DNA of 37,828 bases from Caulobacteraceae bacterium (GTDB lineage: Bacteria; Pseudomonadota; Alphaproteobacteria; Caulobacterales; Caulobacteraceae). Where the stretch lies: the NCBI GenBank assembly GCA_947447115.1, contig CANFKD010000009.1, forward strand, positions 1-37,828, written 5' to 3'. The first letter of the stretch is position 1. Each line of letters opens with the position of its first letter. Shown one piece after another: positions 17,406 to 25,000 of this stretch. Under the pieces are notes generated by a model. That model did no database searches and had not been told where the DNA came from. It was given only the letters and a program-made list of their open reading frames with translations. The position numbers and the translations under genes were made by a program.

Positions 17406-18245
17406 CTATCGAAACAAACCCAACAGGGCAGAGGTGGACTGGTTAGCGATAGACAGGGCCTGCACCCCCAGTTGCTGCCGCGTTTGTAGCGACTGCAGCT
17501 TGGCACTTTCCTTGGCAAGATCAGCATCAACAAGATTGCCGACGCCGTTATCCAAGGTGTCCTGAAGTTTCATGATGAAGGACAGGTGCAGATCCAGAGC
17601 CTTGGAACCGGTTCCCATCTTCGCCAACGCGGTACTGACCTTGCCGATCGCGGTATTGACCGTCGTGATCATCGCAGCCGCAGTGCCTGCAGACGCCGCA
17701 AAGAGCGACGCCGTACTGCTAATACCGGTCAGGTTGGCGCTGCCCAAACCGAGAGACTGGGCTGCAATGGTGATCTTGCTGGTACCCGCAGCATTGGCGA
17801 GGGCCGCTAGGGAGGCACCGCCGGTTTTGATCATGTTGGTGCCATTGAAATCGGCATTGGAAACGGTTTTACCCAACTGATCGCGCAGAGCCTTAAAGTC
17901 TTCGTTCAAGGCTGAACGACTGGACGTATCGAGGGTTGTATCCGAAGCGGCAAGCGCCTTTTCCTTCATCTGAAGGAGCAGGTCAGAGACTGAAGCCCCC
18001 GCCGCGAGCGCCACATCGAGTGTGGACTGCCCACGTTGAAGAGAGTCCTTCACCGCATTCAGAGATGTCGAAGTGCCCCGCATCGATTGGGCGATAGCCC
18101 AGGTGGAGCCATTGTCTTTCGCACTGTCGACCTTGCGTCCGGTCGAAATCCGCATCTGGGTCTGACCCAGTTCCGCGCCCGTTACGTTCAAATTTTGAAG
18201 CGCAATCATGGCATTACGGTTCGTATTAACGCTATATAGCGCCAT
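17406..18245 (-). CDS. Flagellin (FljK-like)
   Basis: A 279-residue flagellin. The N-terminal part MALYSVNTNRNAMIALQNLN, RISTGRKVDSAKDN and SLQRGQSTLDVALAAG, and the C-terminal NLVDADLAKESAKLQSLQ, RQQLGVQALSIANQS and ending LFR, are very like Caulobacter major flagellins. No cysteine; the short Ser/Thr-rich centre (about 140-205) is the expected glycosylation region for FlmG. AAGGAT lies eight bases before the ATG. The mRNA leader has two adjacent hairpins (18270-18301), a likely target for FlbT, encoded nearby. It is followed by a strong hairpin and then the flaG-like gene. Confidence 0.95.
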   Translation of the reverse strand: MALYSVNTNRNAMIALQNLNVTGAELGQTQMRISTGRKVDSAKDNGSTWAIAQSMRGTSTSLNAVKDSLQRGQSTLDVALAAGASVSDLLLQMKEKALAASDTTLDTSSRSALNEDFKALRDQLGKTVSNADFNGTNMIKTGGASLAALANAAGTSKITIAAQSLGLGSANLTGISSTASLFAASAGTAAAMITTVNTAIGKVSTALAKMGTGSKALDLHLSFIMKLQDTLDNGVGNLVDADLAKESAKLQSLQTRQQLGVQALSIANQSTSALLGLFR

Positions 18246-18480
18246 ATCAACGATCCTTCTGTATGATCAGGGTAATTTTTACCCCCCGGCAATTTATGCC
18301 GCTCTTGTTGATAACTCGAACTATCTAATAAATCAATAATAAGAATTACTAAATTTCAGCACCGAAGAAATTAAAAAAAGACAATAAAAACAATATGATA
18401 ATCCATAAGTGGATGAACCACCTCGTCATGAGGCCTTAAGATCTCAGTGCGTAACGGAGATCGACCCAGTCCAACAGGGA
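18246..18480 (-). promoter_or_regulatory. AT-rich promoter and leader of the FljK-like flagellin
   Basis: The 235 bases between flaF and the flagellin start are strikingly AT-rich (for example 18341-18410) against the surrounding coding DNA. They must hold the flagellin promoter. I saw a GGCA...GC arrangement near 18288-18302, but the GG to GC distance is ten, not the twelve of a sigma-54 promoter, and no sigma-28 match was clear. Confidence 0.4.
18270..18301 (-). promoter_or_regulatory. Paired hairpins in the flagellin mRNA leader
   Basis: GGGTAA (18270-18275) pairs with TTACCC (18279-18284) over a three-base loop, and CGGCA (18287-18291) pairs with TGCCG (18297-18301) over five bases. Both are within 56 bases upstream of the start codon. 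In Caulobacter, FlbT binds the structured 5' leader of the fljK flagellin mRNA and promotes its decay; these hairpins are the natural candidate here. Confidence 0.45.
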
Positions 18481-18849
18481 CTATTCTGCCGGGCTGTCGA
18501 CCTGCCCAGCCAAGCCTTGCATCATGATACGATTGACGTCGATCAGAGGGCCGAACTCTTCCTCCCGACGCATCACAGCGCTGCTGTGCTTATTCACCCA
18601 GATGCTCAGAGAAATGATCTGGGCCCGCAGTTCTACGGGCAAACTATTGGCGGAGTCGGCGCAGTCGGTTGCCAGGACGGACCAAAGACGACGGTTCCAG
18701 TCCAGGGCATCAATTCGGGTCGCTGTATCAGACACGTCAACTTCCGCCGCAGCCATCAAGGCGCGGGTCACCTGTCCGAACAGGCGGTACTCCATCTCAC
18801 GGGGGTTTTCAGCCCGCGCTGACGCTTTTTGGTAGGCCTGCAGCGACAT
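18481..18849 (-). CDS. flaF: Flagellar biosynthesis regulator FlaF
   Basis: The 122-residue protein begins [20 protein letters not shown], followed by [14 protein letters not shown] and the [13 protein letters not shown] block with [20 protein letters not shown], all typical of FlaF. FlaF is needed for flagellin synthesis or secretion in Caulobacterales and opposes FlbT. Its start lies inside the end of flbT (41-base overlap), so the two are cotranscribed and probably translationally coupled. Confidence 0.94.
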   Translation of the reverse strand: MSLQAYQKASARAENPREMEYRLFGQVTRALMAAAEVDVSDTATRIDALDWNRRLWSVLATDCADSANSLPVELRAQIISLSIWVNKHSSAVMRREEEFGPLIDVNRIMMQGLAGQVDSPAE

Positions 18850-19234
18850 TCGCCAACCTCTCGTCTTCGTATTCCATCAACTTCCGGGCCAACATTAAGC
18901 CCTTGTAGAATTCCCGCGCCAGAACGTGCTTCGATATGCCAACGCAGTCCGCCAGCACGCTCGGGTTCTCGATCACGGCCATAAACTCACTCAACCTCAG
19001 AACGAATTCGTCATAATACTGATGAGCCGATGTTTCATCTAGGTACATCATCATCACGGGGAAATATATACGCCGCGACGGTGTCGTAACCTCTGCCTCC
19101 TGCATGATGTCTTTTTCGCGCAGGACGGAGGCCTTGTTCTGCAAAATCAGCGTTCCCCGCCGATCGCCGTTCTGCACGACAGCCCCGTTCAGAACGAATT
19201 TTTCGCCTGGCTTGAGTGACAGCTTAAGGGGCAT
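18809..19234 (-). CDS. flbT: Flagellin mRNA translational regulator FlbT
   Basis: FlbT is an RNA-associated repressor that links flagellin synthesis to hook assembly by binding the flagellin mRNA leader. The 141-residue protein begins [20 protein letters not shown] and includes [34 protein letters not shown] and [17 protein letters not shown], as expected. The frame is open 41 codons upstream, but the ATG at 19234 is chosen by family N-terminus and by GGAG at a suitable distance. It overlaps flaF by 41 bases and is divergent from flmG. Confidence 0.94.
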   Translation of the reverse strand: MPLKLSLKPGEKFVLNGAVVQNGDRRGTLILQNKASVLREKDIMQEAEVTTPSRRIYFPVMMMYLDETSAHQYYDEFVLRLSEFMAVIENPSVLADCVGISKHVLAREFYKGLMLARKLMEYEDERLANVAAGLPKSVSAG

Positions 19235-19396
19235 CTGGGCGGACTCCGATGTACAGACCTTGGTATGGACAGCCGTTGGCGTAGGAGACCAAAAGCCCCC
19301 CACACTAGTCAACCCTATACCGTAACCCGTTGATTGCGAATTTAATGTTGCAGGCAAACGATGTGGGGCTTCGATGTTGCCCTATCCGATTTATGG

Positions 19397-19411
19397 TTAG
19401 CGCACCGTTAA
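19397..19411. promoter_or_regulatory. Candidate CtrA box between flbT and flmG
   Basis: TTAG-CGCACCG-TTAA is one base away from the CtrA site TTAA-N7-TTAA. It lies in the divergent promoter region, 63-77 bases before the chosen flmG start. Cell-cycle control of flagellar and flmG genes is known in Caulobacter, which makes the site plausible, but single-mismatch matches arise by chance. Confidence 0.35.
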
Positions 19412-19473
19412 TGTTTTAGCGCCATCTTAAGTCCGTACAGCCAAGATTGGCACCGAAAACCGATGGGCCAGCT

Positions 19474-21300
19474 ATGGCAAAGCGCAACCTCTTAAAGTCC
19501 TCCACCGCCTTTGGACTTCAACTTGATCCCGCAAAAATGGGAGAGCAGATCGCCACCGGCGCTCAGGCGGCTCCTCGCGTGGCCGCGTCACAAACGGCAG
19601 GCGATTCGGCGTCCAAGCGATCCCTGAACCGAATCAAGTCCCACGCTGACGCGCTGCGCCACCAATCTCTGATCCCCTTGATCAACCGGAGTTTGGATTT
19701 CCTGAAAAAGGACAATTACGCGAAGTCGACAGAGTTAGCGCTCGCTGTCCTCGACATAGACGAACGTAACGGGCTGGGCTGGTACCTGCTGGCCATCTCA
19801 AAAGAGAAGACGGGCGATCTGATGAACGCCCTGAAATGTTATGAGTCTGCCTTCCAACTGCTCGACGACCCCGAAATGGTAGCCTCTGACCTCGGTCGGT
19901 TGGCCTACCGAATGAATATGAAAGAAATCGCCGAGCAGCTCTTTCGCCTGTGTCTGGTCAAAGACCCCACCTCAAACGAGATCACCAATAATCTGGCCTG
20001 CATCCTACGCGACGGACAACGCTATGATGAAGCCGTCGATGTGCTGAAATCAGCGCTAAACGTTCATCGCGAAGACCCCCTGCTTTGGAACACACTGGGC
20101 ACAGTGCTCAGCGAACAGGGTGAGGTGGCATCCTCAAAGCTGTTCTACGAGGAGGCGCTACGCAACGATCCATCCTTTGCCAAGGCCAGATACAATCTTG
20201 GCAATGCCCACCATGTTCTGGGGGACTTGGATGCGGCTTTAGAGGCTTGCGACGAGGCCATGACCGGCAGGATTGGTCTCGATGAAATCGCCATGATGCG
20301 CATGTCGCGCTCAACCATGTTGATGTGCCTTGGCCAGATCGGTGAAGGCTGGGACGAGTATGAGGTTCGCCTCGACCCCAACTTCGCCGACGTCCTGCAT
20401 TTCTATATAGACCGCCCCAAATGGACCCCCCAGATGGATGTTCGGGGCAAATCCATATTGGTGATTGGTGAGCAGGGCCTCGGCGACGAGGTTCTGTTCG
20501 GCAACCTCCTGCCGGACCTGATCGAAGATATTGGCCCAACGGGGAAATTGACCCTGGCGGTTGAAGAACGGTTGGTTGACCTGTTCCAACAGTCCTTCCC
20601 CACCATTGAGGTCGGTGCCCACGTAACCTTCCGCTATGAGCACCGCATTATGCGGGCGGCGAGATTTGTCGAGGATCCATCGGTCATTGATGCCTGGGCG
20701 CCCTTGGCCTCGCTGTTGCGGAAATATCGCCGGTCGGTTGACGCTTTCCCGAAGAAAAAGAACTTTCTGACAGCGAATCCTGAGCGGGTCGCCTACTGGA
20801 CCGACCAGTTGAAGGCCGCCCCTCCTGGCCCAAAGGTTGGAATCCTGTGGAAGAGCTTGCGCATGGATGGATCGCGCCTGCGGTCCTTCTCGCCGTTTGA
20901 GCAATGGCGCTCGGTCTTGGAGACGCCCGGCATCACCTTCGTCAATATGCAGTATGGCGAAACCGAGCCTGAGATCGCTCAGGCCAAGTCCGAATATGGC
21001 ATCGATATCTGGCAACCGCCGGGGATCAATCTGAAAGACGATCTTGCCGATGTGGGTGCCCTCGCCTGCGCCCTCGACCTGACGCTGGGCTTTTCTAATG
21101 CGACGACCAACATCGCTGCCGCCTGCGGTGGGCCGGTCTGGATCATCTCCATTCCCGGAGCCTGGACACGCCTCGGCACCGATTCCATGCCTTGGTATCC
21201 GCAGGTTCGCGTCTTCACGCCCGAGGCCTTCCGGGACTGGCAGCCGGTGATGGAACAGATCTCAGACGCCCTCACAGAGACCTTCATTTCTCCCGCATAA
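19474..21300 (+). CDS. flmG: FlmG-like flagellin glycosyltransferase (TPR plus GT-B domain)
   Basis: The 608-residue protein has TPR repeats from about residue 65 to 290 (for example YLLAISKEKTGDLMNALKCY, LWNTLGTVLSEQGEVASSKL, ARYNLGNAHHVLGDLDAALE) and a glycosyltransferase-like C-terminal half: ILVIGEQGLGDEVLFGNLLP near 330 and ALDLTLGFSNATTNIAAACG near 540. This is the architecture of Caulobacter FlmG, whose TPR part binds flagellin and whose C-terminal domain transfers pseudaminic acid. The ATG at 19474 is chosen; a TTG nine codons upstream is the alternative, and neither has a strong ribosome-binding site. It is divergent from flbT-flaF and near flmH. Enzyme specificity is inferred from family and context. 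Confidence 0.85.
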   Translation: MAKRNLLKSSTAFGLQLDPAKMGEQIATGAQAAPRVAASQTAGDSASKRSLNRIKSHADALRHQSLIPLINRSLDFLKKDNYAKSTELALAVLDIDERNGLGWYLLAISKEKTGDLMNALKCYESAFQLLDDPEMVASDLGRLAYRMNMKEIAEQLFRLCLVKDPTSNEITNNLACILRDGQRYDEAVDVLKSALNVHREDPLLWNTLGTVLSEQGEVASSKLFYEEALRNDPSFAKARYNLGNAHHVLGDLDAALEACDEAMTGRIGLDEIAMMRMSRSTMLMCLGQIGEGWDEYEVRLDPNFADVLHFYIDRPKWTPQMDVRGKSILVIGEQGLGDEVLFGNLLPDLIEDIGPTGKLTLAVEERLVDLFQQSFPTIEVGAHVTFRYEHRIMRAARFVEDPSVIDAWAPLASLLRKYRRSVDAFPKKKNFLTANPERVAYWTDQLKAAPPGPKVGILWKSLRMDGSRLRSFSPFEQWRSVLETPGITFVNMQYGETEPEIAQAKSEYGIDIWQPPGINLKDDLADVGALACALDLTLGFSNATTNIAAACGGPVWIISIPGAWTRLGTDSMPWYPQVRVFTPEAFRDWQPVMEQISDALTETFISPA

Positions 21301-21473
21301 CCGCCTGCCCTAAGGTCACCTCGGTTCAAACGAACGTTTTAAGTGGCTCGCACGGCCTCAAAGCCGTAATCGTGCTTGAAACCCTTCAAACGGCCTTTAG
21401 GTTGGGGAGAGTTTAAAACGGGTTTGAGGATCGCCCCACCGTTGGGAAGCGACCCCTTAGGAGACGACCACAG

Positions 21474-22340
21474 ATGAGCCAGCGTTTTCAGGGCACCAGC
21501 GACTATGTCGCCACCGAAGACCTAAAAGTCGCCGTTAATGCCGCGATCGCCTTGGAGCGTCCGCTGCTGATTAAAGGTGAGCCCGGCACCGGCAAGACCG
21601 TATTGGCCTATGAGGTCGCAAAGGCTCTCAATGCCCCGCTGCTGACCTGGCACGTCAAGTCGACGACCAAGGCCCAACAGGGCCTCTATGAATATGACGC
21701 CGTGACCCGCCTGCGTGACAGCCAGCTCGGCGACGAGAAGGTCAAGGACATCGGCAACTACATCAAGAAGGGCAAGCTGTGGGAAGCGTTCGACGCGCCC
21801 GTCCGCCCCGTCCTGCTGATCGACGAAATCGATAAGGCCGACATCGAGTTCCCCAACGACCTGCTGCAAGAGCTGGATCGGATGGAGTTCTATGTCTACG
21901 AGACCAACCAAACCGTTAAGGCTGCGGTTCGTCCCGTCGTGATCATCACCTCGAACAACGAAAAGGAACTGCCCGACGCGTTCCTGCGCCGCTGCTTCTT
22001 CCACTATATCCGCTTCCCAGACGACGACACGATGAAGTCCATCGTCGATGTCCACTTCCCCGGCATCAAGCAAAAGCTGGTCGCTGAAGCCCTGCGCATC
22101 TTCTACGATATGCGCAAGGTCCCCGGCCTGAAGAAGAAGCCCTCCACGTCTGAACTGCTCGATTGGCTCAAGCTGCTGCTGGTCGAAGATATCGACGAGA
22201 GCGTCCTGCGCGAAAAGGACCCCACCAAGCTGATCCCGCCGCTGCACGGTGCCCTGCTGAAGAACGAGCAGGACGTCCATCTGTTCGAACGCCTCGCCTT
22301 CTTGGCCCGCCGCGAAGGTGGCACCCGTCCAGGGCAGTAG
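21474..22340 (+). CDS. MoxR-family AAA+ ATPase
   Basis: The 288-residue protein has Walker A GEPGTGKT (residues 35-42), Walker B LLIDEIDKAD (about 107-116), sensor 1 ITSNNEKELPDAFLRR and a C-terminal lid. MoxR ATPases act as chaperones that insert cofactors or activate partner complexes, usually with a von Willebrand A protein encoded next door. No such gene follows; a strong terminator ends the transcript 48 bases after the stop. TAGGAG lies about nine bases before the ATG. Its target is unknown. Confidence 0.92.
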   Translation: MSQRFQGTSDYVATEDLKVAVNAAIALERPLLIKGEPGTGKTVLAYEVAKALNAPLLTWHVKSTTKAQQGLYEYDAVTRLRDSQLGDEKVKDIGNYIKKGKLWEAFDAPVRPVLLIDEIDKADIEFPNDLLQELDRMEFYVYETNQTVKAAVRPVVIITSNNEKELPDAFLRRCFFHYIRFPDDDTMKSIVDVHFPGIKQKLVAEALRIFYDMRKVPGLKKKPSTSELLDWLKLLLVEDIDESVLREKDPTKLIPPLHGALLKNEQDVHLFERLAFLARREGGTRPGQ

Positions 22341-22387
22341 GATTTACAATCCTAGATAAGAATGGTCTTGACCATCGCGACTATCAG

Positions 22388-22424
22388 AACCACCCTGAAT
22401 GCCTAGGCTTCAGGGTGGTTTTTT
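22388..22424 (+). terminator. Rho-independent terminator after the MoxR gene, abutting the next start codon
   Basis: AACCACCCTGAA (22388-22399) and TTCAGGGTGGTT (22409-22420) pair perfectly over a nine-base loop, followed by a run of T ending at 22424. The ATG of the downstream lipoprotein gene begins at 22425. The right arm contains AGGGTGG, the only plausible ribosome-binding site for that gene. Confidence 0.85.
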
Positions 22425-23006
22425 ATGCCGAGAACCTCAAGATTTCGGTTAATCTTGTCCGCCGTTGGGCTGGGCGCGATCCTCACGGCCTGTGCGTCCG
22501 TGACATCAGGCATCTATGTCGCTGCCCCAACGACATCGAACCAGGTCAAAATCCTGACCTGCCCTGACCGGCAAGGTGGCCTCGTTCGGCAATCAAATTC
22601 AACGGGCGGCTCTTCCTGCGCCTACGGCTTAGAAAATGATCAGGCCGTTCAGGTTGAACTCCACTTGGCGGACATCGGCACAAAATCGCCAGAAGCAACC
22701 ATGGATGCCATACAATCGGCCTTGATATCCGGCGACCAATCAAAAGATCTCATTGAAAAGGCGATAAACTATAGCAAGGGCGCAACGGACAACTTTTCGA
22801 TTAGAACCCGTGAGGGGTTGATCAGCCGTACCATTTCCATTCGTTTCGACATTCCCAATCGTTCAGGATTTCGGTCCCTTGGGTTCGTCGTCAGAGGCCC
22901 CGAAACAGGTCCACAAGTGATCGGGATCCTGAAGAGTAAGGCCTCTGTCAGCAAGAAGGTGAAGCTCGACTTCGAGCGTTTGGTCGAGACGGCAAGCAAG
23001 CCTTAG
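22425..23006 (+). CDS. Lipoprotein of unknown function
   Basis: The 193-residue product begins with a basic region and hydrophobic stretch (MPRTSRFRLILSAVGLGAIL) ending in the lipobox LTAC, so it is a lipoprotein with Cys23 as the anchor. Further cysteines occur in LTCPDRQ and SSCAYG. The rest is mixed alpha/beta with no recognised domain. Base composition is lower in GC than the MoxR gene before it, so a different history is possible. The start codon follows directly on the terminator T-run. The gene ends one base before the convergent small conserved gene. Confidence 0.7.
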   Translation: MPRTSRFRLILSAVGLGAILTACASVTSGIYVAAPTTSNQVKILTCPDRQGGLVRQSNSTGGSSCAYGLENDQAVQVELHLADIGTKSPEATMDAIQSALISGDQSKDLIEKAINYSKGATDNFSIRTREGLISRTISIRFDIPNRSGFRSLGFVVRGPETGPQVIGILKSKASVSKKVKLDFERLVETASKP

Positions 23007-23007
23007 A

Positions 23008-23388
23008 TCAGGCGCCGCCAACCCGAACCGCATCACTGACCTGATAGGTCAAGGGTGTCCCCTCGTCATCGGTGATCGTGACATAGTCGCCGGGCAGGAA
23101 CCTGTGATCACCAAGCTTGAACCCCGACTCATCATCTGAGGTTCGCTCGGCATCATAGTCGAAATACCAGACCGAAGCGTGGCGCTTGAGTTTCCCCTCG
23201 ACCGGATCAACATCCGGTCCAAACCGGCGAACCGTGCAGGCCGCTTTCGCCGCTGCATAGACATCGACGTCGATCTTTCCCTCTTCGGTCAGGGGAGCCA
23301 GCAAGACATAACCCCGCTCAGGATTCCCCTCAGGGCTCGAAGGGTTGCGGGCAAGGCGGAGGGTAATTCTGGACATAGGCATTGGCAT
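23008..23388 (-). CDS. Small conserved protein of unknown function
   Basis: The 126-residue protein contains SRITLRLARNPSSPEGNPER, then VWYFDYDAERTSDDESGFKL and GDHRFLPGDYVTITDDEG, and seems to be a conserved soluble beta-rich protein seen in alphaproteobacteria; I know no function. Three ATGs lie close together (23388, 23382, 23376); AGGAG is four bases from the first and ten from the second, so either may be used. Longer starts would run through the universal stress gene. It begins 16 bases after that gene's stop and is probably cotranscribed with it. Confidence 0.8.
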   Translation of the reverse strand: MPMPMSRITLRLARNPSSPEGNPERGYVLLAPLTEEGKIDVDVYAAAKAACTVRRFGPDVDPVEGKLKRHASVWYFDYDAERTSDDESGFKLGDHRFLPGDYVTITDDEGTPLTYQVSDAVRVGGA

Positions 23389-23404
23389 CGCGCTCCTGAA
23401 CCAA

Positions 23405-24217
23405 CTAGTGCGACAGGAACAGCGACGGACCGTCTGTATGCAGGAAGCTGCGTGTTGCCCCGCCGAAGACGAACTCTTGCAGACGCGGATGACCAAAGGC
23501 ACCGGCGACCAGCAGTTCCGCGCCAATCGATTTGGCAGCGGCGAGTAGAAGCGGCGCAGGCTCGTCACCGCTCTTGACCTTCATGATCTCCGACGCGATC
23601 CCGCGCGCAGAGAGAAAGGCCACAAGGCGAGAGGGGTCATAGGGGCGCGGCGATTCTGTGGGGGCTGCCAAGATCACCACCTTGGACGCCTTTTCGAGTA
23701 GCGGTAGGGCCGTGCGCACAGCCCGCGACGATTCCTTGCCGCCGTCCCAAGCAATCACAGCGACACCCGTACCGGTCAGACCCGCACGGGCAACCAGAAC
23801 CGGGCGTTGCTCATCGACCACGACCTGCTGGAAACTTTCAGCCAAGGCCCCTCGCCCACGCGCGGCGTGGTCATCAAAGACCACCAGATCGGACAGGCGA
23901 CATTCGGTTGACAGCCCTAGCCAGACTGGCGAGGCGATGGTCACCACGGCCTTACGATCATAGTCCGTCCCATCAACGGCGGCGCGGGCTCGACGCTCCC
24001 CATCCTGAATGGCTTCTTGCAAGCTTTCGACAGCGCTGACCTGTACGCCGCCCATAAAGCCCTCGCCCATCCAAGGCATAATGTCCGCTATATCCGAAGG
24101 GGTGTAGACCCCCGCCAGTTCAGCTTGAAACAGCTTAGCGATCACAGCGGCAGACTTCAAAACTGCTGCATCCCCGGGGTTGCCGCTCAGCGGCACCATA
24201 ATTCTGGCCCAGTTCAT
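23405..24217 (-). CDS. Universal stress protein, two-domain
   Basis: The 270-residue protein consists of two UspA-like parts. The N-terminal part (MNWARIMVPLSGNPGDAAVL) has degenerate nucleotide-binding residues; the C-terminal part retains LLVAGAFGHPRLQEFVFGG followed by ATRSFL, close to the ATP-binding G-x2-G-x9-G-[ST] pattern. The family aids survival under stress; its exact activity is unknown. GGAGA lies seven bases before the ATG. It is probably the first gene of a two-gene unit with the small conserved protein. Confidence 0.88.
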   Translation of the reverse strand: MNWARIMVPLSGNPGDAAVLKSAAVIAKLFQAELAGVYTPSDIADIMPWMGEGFMGGVQVSAVESLQEAIQDGERRARAAVDGTDYDRKAVVTIASPVWLGLSTECRLSDLVVFDDHAARGRGALAESFQQVVVDEQRPVLVARAGLTGTGVAVIAWDGGKESSRAVRTALPLLEKASKVVILAAPTESPRPYDPSRLVAFLSARGIASEIMKVKSGDEPAPLLLAAAKSIGAELLVAGAFGHPRLQEFVFGGATRSFLHTDGPSLFLSH

Positions 24218-24304
24218 TTTTATCTCCTGCTCGCGACTAAAGGTTTAAACTATCAACGAACCCATGCCGCTCGGCGGCTTACCCGATAGTTAGGAACCCT
24301 TTTC

Positions 24305-24958
24305 GTGGCGAAAGCAGTGCGACAAACCCGCACGCGTGACGATAGTCCGCGAGCCTGGCAGCGGATGTTGTCGGGTCGGCGGTTGGATCTGCTCGATCCC
24401 TCGCCCATGGATATCGAGATCGAGGACATCGCCCACGGCCTTGCCCGCGTGGCACGCTGGAATGGCCAAACCTCTGGCGAACATGGCTTTTCCGTGGCTC
24501 AGCACGCGGTAGTGGTCGAAGAAATTGCCGCCCATATTCGCCCTGGCCTTGATGCCAAATGGCGCCTAGCGGCCCTCCTGCATGATGCCGCCGAATATGT
24601 GATCGGCGACATGATCTCCCCCTTTAAGGCCGCACTTGGGCTGAATTACCGCACCTTCGAGCACCGGCTAGAGGCGGCGATCCATATCCGTTTCGGCCTT
24701 CCGGTCCATATTCCAGACGAAATCAAGGCCCTGATCAAGCAATCGGACCGCGCCAGCGCCCATTATGAAGCGGTACAGTTGGCCGGCTTTACCCAAGAGG
24801 AGGCCGTCAGCCTGTTCGGTGCGCCGCCGCCAGCCTATGATCTGGTGATTGATCCCCTGCCAACTGGTCTGGCCCAAGCGCGGTTTCTGGCCCGCTTTAA
24901 GGTCCTGTCGCTGGCCGCAGGCTTTGTGAGTGACAGTTCAGCCTTTCATACAGAATAG
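24305..24958 (+). CDS. HD-domain phosphohydrolase (YfbR-like)
   Basis: The 217-residue protein has a metal-binding HD domain: His67 in SVAQHAVVV, His93-Asp94 in ALLHDAAEYVIGD, and a later Asp in KQSDRASAHYE near 148. This arrangement is like YfbR-type 5'-nucleotidases. The substrate is not predictable. The start is GTG with AGGAA eight bases upstream. It lies 42 bases upstream of the NrtR-like gene in the same direction, which suggests a link with nucleotide or NAD metabolism. Confidence 0.85.
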   Translation: MAKAVRQTRTRDDSPRAWQRMLSGRRLDLLDPSPMDIEIEDIAHGLARVARWNGQTSGEHGFSVAQHAVVVEEIAAHIRPGLDAKWRLAALLHDAAEYVIGDMISPFKAALGLNYRTFEHRLEAAIHIRFGLPVHIPDEIKALIKQSDRASAHYEAVQLAGFTQEEAVSLFGAPPPAYDLVIDPLPTGLAQARFLARFKVLSLAAGFVSDSSAFHTE

Positions 24959-25000
24959 ACCCCTCTGGCCAATCGGCGCGGTCAGGGTTAGGGAAATCCT

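Noticed and set aside
18286-18302. Sigma-54 promoter before the FljK-like flagellin
   Set aside because: A GGCA and a GC pair are present, but the GG to GC distance is ten rather than twelve bases.
19448-19465. TTGGCACC as a -24 element before flmG
   Set aside because: No GC at the -12 position, and it lies too close to the start codon.
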